Below, piece by piece: positions 27,599-36,789 of a stretch of 43,640 nucleotides of DNA. The stretch spans positions 1 to 43,640 of the forward strand of contig DATFYM010000228.1 of the NCBI GenBank assembly GCA_035315065.1, read 5' to 3'. The position numbers and the translations under genes were made by a program. This DNA is from DATFYM01 sp035315065. Its GTDB lineage: Bacteria; Acidobacteriota; Terriglobia; UBA7540. Each line of letters begins with the position of its first letter. Position 1 is the first letter of the stretch. Under the pieces are notes generated by a model. The model made no database searches. It was given only the letters and a program-made list of their open reading frames with translations, and was not told the origin of the DNA.

Positions 27599-30253
27599 AT
27601 GAAACGTTTCGGAGCTCATTTGGCAGTCGTCGCGGTGATCTGCAGTGGCGGGACGATCCTGGCTCAGCAAGAGCCCACGTACCTTGACCCAAGTCTGCCG
27701 CCCGAGCAGCGCGCCGCCGACCTGGTGCACCGCATGACGCTCGATGAAAAGGCTAGCCAGCTCGTCAACCAAGCCCGCGCTGTTCAGAGCTTGGACGTGC
27801 CTGCTTACGACTGGTGGAGTGAGGCGCTGCATGGCGTTATGCGTGACGGAACAACCGAGTTTCCCGAACCCGTCGGTCTCGGCGCCACGTTCGACGCTGA
27901 TGCCATCCACAAGATGGCGATCGTAATCGGCACCGAGGGCCGCATCAAGCACGCGCAGGCCCTGAAGGCCAACGGCGGGTCCAGCAATATCTTCCAGGGC
28001 CTCGACTTCTGGGCGCCCAACATCAATATCTTCCGCGATCCGCGCTGGGGCCGCGGACAGGAAACGTACGGCGAAGACCCCTACCTCACCGCGCGTATGG
28101 GTGTCGCCTTCGTCACCGGAATGCAGGGCGACGATCCAAAGTACTATCGCGTCATCTCCACGCCCAAGCACTACGCGGTGCACTCCGGCCCCGAACCCAC
28201 GCGCCACACTGCCGACGTCACCGTCAGCAAGCATGACGAGCTTGACACGTACCTGCCCGCCTTCCGCGCGACGGTCACTGAGGCTCAGGCCGGTTCTGTG
28301 ATGTGCGCCTACAACAACATCAACGGCGAGCCCGCCTGCGCTAACGAGTTTCTGCTTCAGGATCAACTCCGCGGCAAGTGGGACTTCAAAGGCTACGTGG
28401 TCTCCGACTGTGGCGCAGTCATCGACATCTACCGAGGCCACCACTACGAGCCGACACAGGCGCAGGCCTCGGCCATCAGTCTCCAGCGCGGCATGGATAA
28501 TGAGTGCGTCGATTTTACCTTCAAGGTGAAGGACAATCACGACTACAAGCCGTACCTTGATGCCGTCAAGGAAGGCTACCTGAAAGAGAGCGACATCGAC
28601 ACCGCGCTCATCCGCTTGTTCACCGCACGCATGAAGCTGGGCATGTTCGATCCGCCGGACATGGTGCCGTACACCAAGATTGATGAAAGCCAACTGAACA
28701 GCCCTGAGCACCGCGACATGGCGCGCAAAATCGCCGACGAATCCATGGTGCTCTTGAAGAACGACGGCACGCTGCCGCTCAAAACGAGCGGCATCAAGAT
28801 CGCCGTCATCGGGCCTCTTGCCAATCAGACCAAGGTCCTGCTCGGCAACTACAACGGGATCCCGACGCATACCGTTTCCATCCTTGAAGGTCTGCGCAAG
28901 GAGTTTGCGGGCGCCAGCATTCAGTACGTGCCCGGAACGCAGTTCCTGAGCCACGAAGAGGACCCCGTTCCCGCCTCCGCGCTGACGGTCGACGGCAAGC
29001 CCGGCATCAAAGTCAGCTACTCCAAGCTGGACATGACCGACATCAACAACCCCGAGGCCATGAAGCCGCTGGCACAGCGCACGGAGCCGACGCTCGATGC
29101 GTCTGCCCAGCCATTACCCACTGAAGTTGCCAACGTGCGCCCGCTCGCCATCCGCTGGGAGGGCGAGCTTACTGCGCCGGAGACGGGCGACTACAATCTT
29201 GGCCTCAAGGCCGAGGGCATTTTCCGCATCCAGCTTGGTGGTAAGAGCGTCACCTCCGCTTATGGCGGCGATCCCAACGAGGCCAAACTGGGACGTGTGC
29301 ATCTCGAAGCCGGCAAGCCCGCTGCTCTGCGCGTGCAGTACACCCCGCCGGAGAACAGAATGCCCAACGCCAGGCTGGTCTGGTCGAAGGTCGATCTCAA
29401 GCCGCAGCCCGAGGCCATAGCTGCGGCCAAGGACGCCGACGTCGTGATTGCCGTCCTGGGCATCACCAGCGAGCTTGAAGGCGAGGAGATGCAGGTGAGC
29501 GAGCCCGGCTTCAAGGGCGGCGATCGCACCAGCCTCGATCTGCCCAAGCCGGAAGAGGAACTGCTCGAGGCGCTCGTTGCCACCGGCAAACCTGTTGTCC
29601 TTGTCCTCACCAACGGCAGCGCGCTCGCGGTCAACTGGGCCAAGGAGCACGTCAATGCCATCCTCGATGCGTGGTATCCCGGCGAAGAGGGCGGCACGGC
29701 CGTGGCTGAAACCCTTTCCGGAAAGAACAATCCCGCGGGCCGTCTACCCGTCACCTTCTACGCCGGCGTCGATCAACTTCCGCCCTTCGAAAGCTACGCG
29801 ATGAAGGGCCGTACCTATCGCTACTTCGAAGGCACACCGCTCTACCCCTTCGGCTACGGTCTCAGCTACACCGCTTTCTCGTATAGCGACCTCACGCTAC
29901 CCGCCAGCGCTATAACTGCCGGCCAGCCCATGGCCGCCGAAGTCACCGTGACCAACACGGGCAAGCTTGCCGGCGACGAAGTGGCGCAGCTTTACCTTAG
30001 CTTCCCCAATGTGGCGGGCGCGCCCATCCGCGCGCTGCGCGCGTTCCAGCGCGTGCACCTCGGTCCGGGCCAGTCACAGAAGGTGCGCTTTGAACTCAAG
30101 CCACGCGACCTGAGCATGGTCTCGGAGGCAGGCGAGCCGATCATCCCGGAAGGCAAGTACTCTGTGTCGGTTGGTGGTGGCCAGCCGAACGCTGACGTGC
30201 CGACGATCGCCGGAACGTTCGAGGTAAAAGGCAGCGTCGTGCTGCCTGAATAA
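27599..30253 (+). CDS. GH3-family beta-glycosidase with PA14 domain
   Basis: I place the start at 27599 (after GAGGA), giving the signal MKRFGAHLAVVAVICSGGTI; the frame is open to 27527. The N-terminal barrel has PNINIFRDPRWGRGQETYGE, ISTPKHYAVHSGPE and the nucleophile Asp270 in YVVSDCGAVID. The second domain resumes at AVIGPLANQTKVLLGNY and is interrupted by a PA14 module (about residues 470-600: EGELTAPETGDYNLGLKAEG), then continues with DVVIAVLGITSELEGEEM and ends in a fibronectin-III-like domain (YGLSYTAFSYSDL ... VTVTNTGKLAGDEVAQLYL). The GQETYGEDPYLTARMG signature resembles beta-xylosidase and beta-glucosidase members. It would finish oligosaccharides released by the GH9 and GH31 enzymes. 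It lies on the opposite strand from most of the cluster. Confidence 0.93.
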   Translation: MKRFGAHLAVVAVICSGGTILAQQEPTYLDPSLPPEQRAADLVHRMTLDEKASQLVNQARAVQSLDVPAYDWWSEALHGVMRDGTTEFPEPVGLGATFDADAIHKMAIVIGTEGRIKHAQALKANGGSSNIFQGLDFWAPNINIFRDPRWGRGQETYGEDPYLTARMGVAFVTGMQGDDPKYYRVISTPKHYAVHSGPEPTRHTADVTVSKHDELDTYLPAFRATVTEAQAGSVMCAYNNINGEPACANEFLLQDQLRGKWDFKGYVVSDCGAVIDIYRGHHYEPTQAQASAISLQRGMDNECVDFTFKVKDNHDYKPYLDAVKEGYLKESDIDTALIRLFTARMKLGMFDPPDMVPYTKIDESQLNSPEHRDMARKIADESMVLLKNDGTLPLKTSGIKIAVIGPLANQTKVLLGNYNGIPTHTVSILEGLRKEFAGASIQYVPGTQFLSHEEDPVPASALTVDGKPGIKVSYSKLDMTDINNPEAMKPLAQRTEPTLDASAQPLPTEVANVRPLAIRWEGELTAPETGDYNLGLKAEGIFRIQLGGKSVTSAYGGDPNEAKLGRVHLEAGKPAALRVQYTPPENRMPNARLVWSKVDLKPQPEAIAAAKDADVVIAVLGITSELEGEEMQVSEPGFKGGDRTSLDLPKPEEELLEALVATGKPVVLVLTNGSALAVNWAKEHVNAILDAWYPGEEGGTAVAETLSGKNNPAGRLPVTFYAGVDQLPPFESYAMKGRTYRYFEGTPLYPFGYGLSYTAFSYSDLTLPASAITAGQPMAAEVTVTNTGKLAGDEVAQLYLSFPNVAGAPIRALRAFQRVHLGPGQSQKVRFELKPRDLSMVSEAGEPIIPEGKYSVSVGGGQPNADVPTIAGTFEVKGSVVLPE

Positions 30254-30299
30254 TCGTCACGATCAACTTGCCATAACGCGAGCGGCGCTCACCTGTCCG

Positions 30300-30320
30300 T
30301 GGCGAATTACAAATTCGCCA
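30300..30320. repeat. 21-bp palindrome downstream of GH3
   Basis: TGGCGAATT, the three bases ACA, then AATTCGCCA: perfect 9-bp arms. It begins 47 bases after the GH3 stop. It could fold as a hairpin but has no T-run. It lies just upstream of a transposase remnant, so it may equally belong to that element's end. Confidence 0.45.
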
Positions 30321-30360
30321 GGGATGTCGCGAGGTCCCAGTTTCTTGCTACGATGCGGAT

Positions 30361-30545
30361 ATGCGCGATCTCGTGTCCTTTTCAACCATCTCATCACGAC
30401 CGGCGTCCGTTCCGTAGTTGCCGAGTCCGTCCTCGCCAAACATCAACTGCTGATCCTCAATCGCTCGCGCCAACGCGCTCGAACCCTCCGCCTATCAGAT
30501 CGCATCGTCGCCAGAGGGTATTGGGGGCTTTGGCCCAGGTTCCAT
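30361..30545 (+). pseudogene. remnant of an integrase-core (rve/IS481-like) transposase N-terminus
   Basis: The frame through 30372 reads RVLFNHLITTGVRSVVAES, VLAKHQLLILNRSRQRART and LRLSDRIVARGYWGLWP. This is the distinctive start of a family of long DDE integrase-core transposases in soil bacteria (NHLITT..., KHQLLILNRSR). The likely ATG at 30361 is in a different frame, and homology ends near 30545 before any catalytic residue. It is dead. From there to the TnsAB start at 30813 I see no gene and no convincing transposon end. Confidence 0.6.
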
Positions 30546-30812
30546 GCCGCGCTGCGGTTAGGTCCTTTGGCAAGCGTGCCCGCCTGCAGATCTACCGCTG
30601 TGGCGTGTCCACGTCTTGAGAAACCTTACCTGCACGAAGTCCAACCAAGTATTGGCTGTCCGAAATCCCCGAGAGAGTAGGAATTCTCAACTTGGCCGGG
30701 CCTACGGGCCGCGTCGCTAACGACGGCGTGACCGGCACGTCTGACACTACGAAGGAGCGGCGCGGACGCGTCCTGGATAGGAATCGCTCTGGCGTCGGCA
30801 AGTGATGATCGG

Positions 30813-33497
30813 ATGCTGAGCCAGGATGAACTGCTCGTATGGTACCAGCAGCGGAACGTCTCAAATGACGCTCGCTTGGAAGTCAATCGGGTGAGATCAT
30901 CGGGTCCGTCCCGCCGGGTGGAAGGTGGCCGTAGCAACGTCAGCGGCCGTTACCCAAGCCGGAAGATGGGCGTCACCATCCAGTTCGAGAGCCACCGGGT
31001 CGAACTGGCATTCGTGCGGGAGATGGAGCACGACCCGGACGTGCTCGAGTACTACGATCAGCCCCCCTCCTTTTCACTGGACTACAGAACCGCCAAGGGC
31101 CGGCACGTCAGAGTCCTCCACACGCCCGACTTCTTTGTCCTGCGAACGGCGGAAGCCGGATGGGAGGAGTGCAAGACCGAAGAGGAATTGGAGAAGCTGT
31201 CAGAAAAGAGTCCCAATCGTTATTGTCGGGACGAGAGTAGGGCCTGGCACTGCCCGCCTGGAGAAGCGCACGCTGGGGAGCTTGGTCTGTATTACCGAGT
31301 GCGCTCCTCGCGGGAGATTAACTGGGTGCTGCAGCGCAACCTTCAATTCTTAGAGGACTACCTCTGCACGGATTCCCACGAAGCCAATCGCAACGGCCGG
31401 GAGTGGGGACTGGCGATGGTGTCTGCTGAACCGGGAATCAGGCTGTCCGAGCTTTTCCGCGGGGCCGCGGAGGGCGTGATTCGGGACGACATCTACGCCC
31501 TGATTGCAACCCGGGAGTTGTTCGTCGATCTAGGGACCGCGCCGTTGGCGGAGCCCGAACGAGTGCACGTCTTCGCGAATCGCGAAGCGGCGGTGGCCTG
31601 CGGCCACGTTGTGCAATCTAATGAGGCTACGACCGACAACTGCGGAGGATTCAGCGTACGCGCGGGACATACGATAGCGTGGGATGGCCGGACGTGGACG
31701 ATCGTGAACCCTGGAGAGAGGACAATCAGCCTGCTGGGAGAGGATGAGGCGCTCACCGAGTTACCTGTTTCTGTCTTTGAGGAGCTCACTAGGCAAGGAC
31801 GGATACAGGGCCCATCTGCACAACAAAAGCCTGGACCCCGACCGGAGATTGCCGTGCTGGCTTCGGCGGGCGAGAGCGATCTCAGGGTTGCCAATGGGCG
31901 CTTGGACGCTGTCCTCTGCCAATTGCGCGGAGAGCCGCCGCCCTCTAACGGCCAAGTGTCTGCACGGACCTTGCGCTTATGGGTATCACGCTACCGAAAG
32001 GCGGAAGCCTGCTTTGGTAGCGGATATCTCGGACTCCTGCCACGCGGTCGTGAGCGGGGAAACCGCAACGGTCGACTTCCGCCGGCGACCCGCACAGCTT
32101 TGCTCCAATCCATCGAGAATGATTATGAGACACTGAAGCAGAAGACCCGGCTGGCTTCCTGGGCAGCACTGAAGCGAGGCTGCGACGAAAGCGGCATCGT
32201 GGCACCAAGTTACGCGACTTTTTGTGCGGCGGTGAGGCGTCGCAACAAGTTTAGGCAGGCCTTGAAGAGGCTGGGACGGCGCGCGGCTTACAAGCACGAA
32301 CCTCCGTACTGGGAACTGGAGCGGAAGACCCCGCGTCACGGCGATCGTCCCTTCGAAATCGCACACGTTGACCACACCCAGCTCGACGTGGAGGTTATCT
32401 GTTCGCAGACCGGCCGCGTTTTGGGACGACCGTGGCTGACGCTGGTCACGGATGCCTTCAGCCGCCGTGTGCTTTCGGTGTGCCTGACCTTCGATGCCCC
32501 CAGTTACCGCTCGTGTATGATGGCCCTGCGGGAGTGCGTGCGCCGACACGCGCACCTGCCCGAGACGATAGTCGTTGACGGTGGGCGAGAATTCAGTAGC
32601 GTGTTTTTCGAAGGTTTGCTCGCAAGGTACGAATGCACCAAAAAGACTCGCCCGCCGGCAAAGGCGCGGTTCGGATCCTTAGTCGAGCGTCTCTTCGGCA
32701 CTGCCAACACGCAGTTCATTCACAACCTCAAAGGCAATACTCAGATCACGCGTAATGTCCGGCAGGTAACCAAGTCCGTTGACCCCAAGGGCCAGGCGAT
32801 CTGGCATCTCCCTGAATTGTATGAGGCGCTCTGCTGCTACTTCTACTCAATCTACGACACGGCGGACCATCCGGCGCTCGGACAGAGTCCCAGAGAGGCT
32901 TACCGGTTGGGGCTGGAGAGGACTGGCTATCGGCTGGTACGGCTGATCGCTTACGACCAGAGCTTCCTGATGAGCACACTGCCGACAACTCCAAAGGGCT
33001 CGGCAAAAGTGCAACCGGGCCGGGGCGTCAAGATCCGATGTGTTTACTATTGGTGCGAGGAATTCCGCGCTCCCGAGATCGAGCAGAAGCGGGTGCCGGT
33101 GCGTTATGACCCTTTCGACGCCGGCAGCGCGTTTGCCTTCGTCCGTAACCGATGGGTTCCGTGCCATTCAGAATACTACAGCGTTCTGCGAGGACGCTCT
33201 GAAAAAGAAATGATGCTGGCGACTCAAGAGCTGCATCAACAGCACTCCTGCCATTCCCAGGTCTTCGCGCTCAATGCCAGGAAATTGGCAGAGTTCTTGC
33301 AGTCGGTGGAGGCGAAAGAGGCCCTCCTTCTCCAGAGAGCTTGCGACCGGGAAGTTCGAGAGGCACTTGAAGGCGCGGGCAGCCAGCGTGAAGTCTCTGA
33401 CCTCGGCCCAGACGACAGCGGTGAGGGGACGCCTCGGACCGGTTCTCCGTACGGCACCCGATCGGAAGGGGTCCACGAAGAATACGGAGAATTCTGA
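30813..33497 (+). CDS. tnsAB: TnsA-TnsB fusion transposase of a Tn7-like element
   Basis: One 894-residue protein joins both strand-cutting subunits. Residues about 25-200 are a TnsA-like PD-(D/E)xK endonuclease: RRVEGGRSNVSGRYPSRK, QFESHRVEL (Glu59 or Glu64), VLEYYDQPP, HTPDFFVL (Asp106) and WEECKTEEE (Glu119, Lys121), followed by the TnsA C-terminal helices. A linker and helix-turn-helix region lead to the TnsB/retroviral-integrase core with DDE residues Asp520 (AHVDHTQLD), Asp589 (VVDGGREFSS) and Glu625 (GSLVERLFG), 35 residues between the last two. TnsA cuts the 5' ends and TnsB the 3' ends, giving cut-and-paste transposition. The stop overlaps the tnsC start (TGATG), so the two are translationally coupled. 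Fused forms are known in several Tn7-like branches, including CRISPR-associated ones, but no cas gene is present. Confidence 0.92.
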   Translation: MLSQDELLVWYQQRNVSNDARLEVNRVRSSGPSRRVEGGRSNVSGRYPSRKMGVTIQFESHRVELAFVREMEHDPDVLEYYDQPPSFSLDYRTAKGRHVRVLHTPDFFVLRTAEAGWEECKTEEELEKLSEKSPNRYCRDESRAWHCPPGEAHAGELGLYYRVRSSREINWVLQRNLQFLEDYLCTDSHEANRNGREWGLAMVSAEPGIRLSELFRGAAEGVIRDDIYALIATRELFVDLGTAPLAEPERVHVFANREAAVACGHVVQSNEATTDNCGGFSVRAGHTIAWDGRTWTIVNPGERTISLLGEDEALTELPVSVFEELTRQGRIQGPSAQQKPGPRPEIAVLASAGESDLRVANGRLDAVLCQLRGEPPPSNGQVSARTLRLWVSRYRKAEACFGSGYLGLLPRGRERGNRNGRLPPATRTALLQSIENDYETLKQKTRLASWAALKRGCDESGIVAPSYATFCAAVRRRNKFRQALKRLGRRAAYKHEPPYWELERKTPRHGDRPFEIAHVDHTQLDVEVICSQTGRVLGRPWLTLVTDAFSRRVLSVCLTFDAPSYRSCMMALRECVRRHAHLPETIVVDGGREFSSVFFEGLLARYECTKKTRPPAKARFGSLVERLFGTANTQFIHNLKGNTQITRNVRQVTKSVDPKGQAIWHLPELYEALCCYFYSIYDTADHPALGQSPREAYRLGLERTGYRLVRLIAYDQSFLMSTLPTTPKGSAKVQPGRGVKIRCVYYWCEEFRAPEIEQKRVPVRYDPFDAGSAFAFVRNRWVPCHSEYYSVLRGRSEKEMMLATQELHQQHSCHSQVFALNARKLAEFLQSVEAKEALLLQRACDREVREALEGAGSQREVSDLGPDDSGEGTPRTGSPYGTRSEGVHEEYGEF

Positions 33498-34672
33498 TGG
33501 CGGCAGATTCTCATGTGGACTCTTCCTGTTCTCAGCTGAGCCGCCCGTGGACGACGCGGCTGCGGGAGTTTCAGGGCTTCACTCTGGCCCATCCTCAGCT
33601 GGTGGAGGCGAGAGACAGGCTGATGGCGACGATTCAGGAGTCGCCGCCGAATTCGCTGGTGATGGTGTTTGGGCCGACTGGTGTCGGCAAAACGACCCTG
33701 CTGGCAAAGGTCGAGCAGATCCTGACCCAGAGCCTACTCTCGGCCCTCGAGACCGATCGCGTTCGAATTCCGGTGGTCAGCGTAGAGGCGGTAGCCCCAG
33801 AGTCGGGCAGTTTTAATTGGCGGGATCAGTTCAAGCGGATTCTTCTGAAGATGAAGGAGCCGTTGGTGGGGTACAAGCTTCCTGAGCCGACCCCGTGGAA
33901 CGAAGATCGCGAACTGTACGCTCGCCCAAATTCGAAGACCCAGGGCACCGAATATCGATACGCCGTCGAGCAAGCCTTGCGCTACCGGCGCCCCTTGGCG
34001 GTCCTTATCGATGAAGCTCAGCACCTAGCCAAGATGACTTCGGGGCGCAAGCTGCTGGACCAGTTGGATGTGATCAAATCAGTCGCCAATTTGACCAGCA
34101 CCGTGCACGTTCTATTCGGCACCTATGACCTACTGGCTTTTCACAACCTCAATGGTCAATTGAGTCGGCGAAGCGTTGACATCCATTTCCGGCGCTACCG
34201 GGCCGACCAAGAAGAAGATCGAAGGAGTTTTGTCAACGTCGTCCACTCTTTCACGCAGCGGCTGCCGTTCGACGAATCACCGGATTTGGCTGGTGACTGG
34301 GAATACCTTTACGAACGGAGTATCGGCTGCGTGGGGGTCTTGAAGGACTGGCTGGTCCGAACGCTAGCGCCAGCATTGAAGCGGGGAAAGACAAGCCTGA
34401 CTCGCAAGGATCTGGAACTCCATGCTCCCTCCGTGTCGCAGTGCGAGAGGATGTTGTCGGAGGCGATCGAGGGCGAACTGCGATTGCGAGAGACGGCCGA
34501 AGAACGCGGCCGGCTGCGGACCCGGTTAGGCCTGACGGTTTCCAATGCTAGCAACTGTTGCGCTCCGAAAGACGACAATTCGGGGCGGCGTGGCAGGGTT
34601 CGGCCCGGGGAGCGTCGCCCGATGCGGGACAGAGTCGGAAGATCAACCCTTTTGCATGGAAACAATGCTTGA
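33497..34672 (+). CDS. tnsC: TnsC-like AAA+ transposition regulator
   Basis: A 391-residue AAA+ ATPase. Walker A is GPTGVGKTT (residues 59-67), Walker B is LAVLIDEAQH (Asp172, Glu173), and a sensor-like strand VHVLFGTYDLL follows. The DEAQHL motif and lone AAA+ module are typical of TnsC/TniB proteins, which polymerise on target DNA, receive the signal from TniQ/TnsD and activate TnsB. The C-terminal 70 residues are basic and probably flexible. The start overlaps the tnsAB stop by one base and the end overlaps the tniQ start by 17 bases, so the three genes form one tightly coupled operon. Confidence 0.92.
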   Translation: MAADSHVDSSCSQLSRPWTTRLREFQGFTLAHPQLVEARDRLMATIQESPPNSLVMVFGPTGVGKTTLLAKVEQILTQSLLSALETDRVRIPVVSVEAVAPESGSFNWRDQFKRILLKMKEPLVGYKLPEPTPWNEDRELYARPNSKTQGTEYRYAVEQALRYRRPLAVLIDEAQHLAKMTSGRKLLDQLDVIKSVANLTSTVHVLFGTYDLLAFHNLNGQLSRRSVDIHFRRYRADQEEDRRSFVNVVHSFTQRLPFDESPDLAGDWEYLYERSIGCVGVLKDWLVRTLAPALKRGKTSLTRKDLELHAPSVSQCERMLSEAIEGELRLRETAEERGRLRTRLGLTVSNASNCCAPKDDNSGRRGRVRPGERRPMRDRVGRSTLLHGNNA

Positions 34673-36425
34673 ATCGTGGGACCTCACGATACCGGAGGTG
34701 TCTCCGCGAGCTCGTTTCTACCCACTGGACCCGATCGGGATCGGCACTCCATGGGTGGAGAGCTTGAGCAGCTATTTGCTGCGGCTGGCTGAGGCGCACT
34801 GCGTGCCCGTCAAGGCCCTCACTGACGAGTTGCGACGACCCGCTGCTACAGCGCCTCCGAGTCCGGGGATGAAGATATGCGGACGTCCATACCGGCTGCT
34901 CTCATACTCCGTCAACGGTGTTGAAGAAAGCGCAGTCAAGTGGGTCTATGCATTAGGTGCGGCCACATTGCGTGACGACTTGAAGAACTTGACCCTTCTC
35001 GCCTTCAAAGACTTCCTCTGTAGCCTTTCTCTCTTTCGTCGAGTCAGGACCTGGTGTCCGGTCTGCTTGGAAGAGTGGCGGGCCTCGAATCGAAGCATCT
35101 ATGAACCTCTGCTCTGGTCCCTGAGAGCTGCGGGCGCTTGCCCCCTTCACCGAAGGCCTCTGGTCAGCGGTTGTCCGCACTGTGAAAGGCCGATGACACC
35201 TATTATGTCCTTATCACGACCAGGTTACTGCGGCCGCTGTGGCGGATGGCTGGGCGCCATGCCGGATGGCCAGGTGGCGAAGGAGGTGTCACCGGCGAGT
35301 TCCGAGCACTGGGTCAGTAATGCGGCGGGTGACCTCCTCGCGCTGGCTCCGCGCGCCGAGGGTAAGTCCGGCACTCTGCGACAGCTCTTCCGAGAGAATC
35401 TCGAGGCTTGCGTGGTCCATCTCTTCCGCGGAAACAGTACGGAATTTGCTAAGTTTGTTGGCTGCACGGCAACGTCCGTCTACAATTGGCGCAAGGGTGC
35501 GGTGACGCCGAATATCAATCAGTTACTAAAGCTGAGTGATAGTTTGCGAATCTCGCCAGTTGCGTTTCCAACCGCTCAGAGTTCGGTTGAGGCGGTGGAC
35601 TGGAAAGTGGTGAGGCCCGCAGCGGAAGGATATGCCCTTCCCATCTTGCTTCACCGTCCGAACGAGGAAATATGCCAAGCTCTCCGCCTGGTGCTTGATG
35701 AGCGCCCGGCGCCTAGTCTGAGTGAAGTTGCGACCCGGCTGGGCTATCGAGGTACTGAAGGCCTGAGGAGGGTCAGCCGGAGCCTCTGCATGCAAATCAC
35801 AGACAATTACAAGAAGTCCTTCGGCCCGGAACCGTACTACAACGGGCCGCGACCGCGGATCTGCGGGCGCCGGAAGATCGAAGCAGCCCTTAAAGCTGCA
35901 CTAGCGCAAGACGAGCCGGAGTCTGTACCGCATGTTGCTCGACGTCTCGGGTACAAGGGTTCGGGGCGGTTCTTCAAGCCGTTTCCCGCTCTGTGCCGCG
36001 CCATTTACATGAAGATCGCGCGGCGGAAGGCAGCTCGAATTCGAGCCATGCGACGGGCAGTCGAAAACGCTCTAAGACGGAATCCCCCTCCTACCCTGCG
36101 CGCGCTGGCCGTTCAGCTGGGTTTCAAAGACAAGGCCGTGATTGGACGCTATTGCGGAGAGTTGCGTGCCCGACTATTGGCCCGTCGCAAGGCGCTCGCG
36201 GAAAAGCAAGCCGTCCGGATCGGGAAAGAACTGCAACGGCTTACCCGGGCTAGACCTGCTCCCTCGCTGGCCGAGGTGTGCCGGTTGCTGGGATTGAAGC
36301 AGGTAACGGCGAGTCGAAGATTCCCGAGAGAATGCCGACTCCTCGTGACAAGGTATCAGCGGCGGCGCCGCACCTTAGCTGGACTGCGACGACAGAAATC
36401 GGGACTGAACCGTTCTATAAGCTAG
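34656..36425 (+). CDS. tniQ: TniQ/TnsD-like target selector with tandem C-terminal HTH-like repeats
   Basis: I start at the ATG at 34656 (METMLESWDL), inside the end of tnsC; the frame is open from 34545. The 589-residue protein opens with a TniQ domain (FYPLDPIGIGTPWVESLSSY) and zinc-binding motifs TWCPVCLEEW, CPLHRRPL, CPHCERP and CGRCGGW. A helix-turn-helix-like segment follows (EFAKFVGCTATSVYNWRKG). From residue 336 come four tandem units of about 57-69 residues, each with a leading helix, a P-x-P-S/T-L-x-x-V/L turn, a RLGYKG-type second helix and an LCR-type third helix. This is longer and more repetitive than a minimal TniQ and resembles TnsD, which reads a chromosomal attachment site. 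It probably chooses the insertion site for TnsABC. No guide RNA system is visible. Confidence 0.88.
   Translation: METMLESWDLTIPEVSPRARFYPLDPIGIGTPWVESLSSYLLRLAEAHCVPVKALTDELRRPAATAPPSPGMKICGRPYRLLSYSVNGVEESAVKWVYALGAATLRDDLKNLTLLAFKDFLCSLSLFRRVRTWCPVCLEEWRASNRSIYEPLLWSLRAAGACPLHRRPLVSGCPHCERPMTPIMSLSRPGYCGRCGGWLGAMPDGQVAKEVSPASSEHWVSNAAGDLLALAPRAEGKSGTLRQLFRENLEACVVHLFRGNSTEFAKFVGCTATSVYNWRKGAVTPNINQLLKLSDSLRISPVAFPTAQSSVEAVDWKVVRPAAEGYALPILLHRPNEEICQALRLVLDERPAPSLSEVATRLGYRGTEGLRRVSRSLCMQITDNYKKSFGPEPYYNGPRPRICGRRKIEAALKAALAQDEPESVPHVARRLGYKGSGRFFKPFPALCRAIYMKIARRKAARIRAMRRAVENALRRNPPPTLRALAVQLGFKDKAVIGRYCGELRARLLARRKALAEKQAVRIGKELQRLTRARPAPSLAEVCRLLGLKQVTASRRFPRECRLLVTRYQRRRRTLAGLRRQKSGLNRSIS
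35661..36380 (+). repeat. four tandem HTH-like repeats encoded in tniQ
   Basis: Units begin at about residues 336, 405, 462 and 519. Key shared positions: PAPSLSEVATRLGYRG, PESVPHVARRLGYKG, PPTLRALAVQLGFKD, PAPSLAEVCRLLGLKQ; then SRSLCMQI, FPALCRAI, CGELRARL, FPRECRLL. The last three have a 57-residue period. The DNA is diverged between units, so this is an old protein-level repeat. Confidence 0.75.
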
Positions 36426-36615
36426 CCCTCGCGGAAGCAAGAAGCTTCCAGTTTGCTCATGCTGGCTCGCTTCCAACCCATTGTTTCGATTAGTCTTCCT
36501 CGCTAGGCACGTCAGGCCTGCCTTGTGAACCCTCCCAATTGCTTCAAACGCTCCGACCCTCGGGGAAATCGGTTAAGTGCTGGCCCTAGAAGCGGTTGCA
36601 GCGGGCCTAGCGAAA

Positions 36616-36632
36616 TAAAGCATAAGCTTGCC
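36616..36632 (+). repeat. 17-bp element repeat TAAAGCATAAGCTTGCC
   Basis: One copy, about 190 bp after tniQ, in the same orientation as four copies near 41300-41423. The stretch 36426-36789 holds no gene otherwise. Copies of this motif are candidate transposase (TnsB) binding sites. Confidence 0.6.
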
Positions 36633-36789
36633 AAACGTTTTAGCCTTTGTTATCAAGATCGACCTAAGTCATTTTGATGCATAGGGTTGCTATATGCGAT
36701 GGTAGTTTGTATCGAACCAGGACCACGCCGCTGAAGATCCATCGGGATTTGTTGGATTATTTCGACGAGCGACAACGAGCGACGATGAA

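Noticed and set aside
27563..28954. 463-codon open frame antisense to the GH3 gene
   Set aside because: It lies fully inside a well-supported GH3 gene, has no family motif, and long antisense frames are expected in GC-rich coding DNA.
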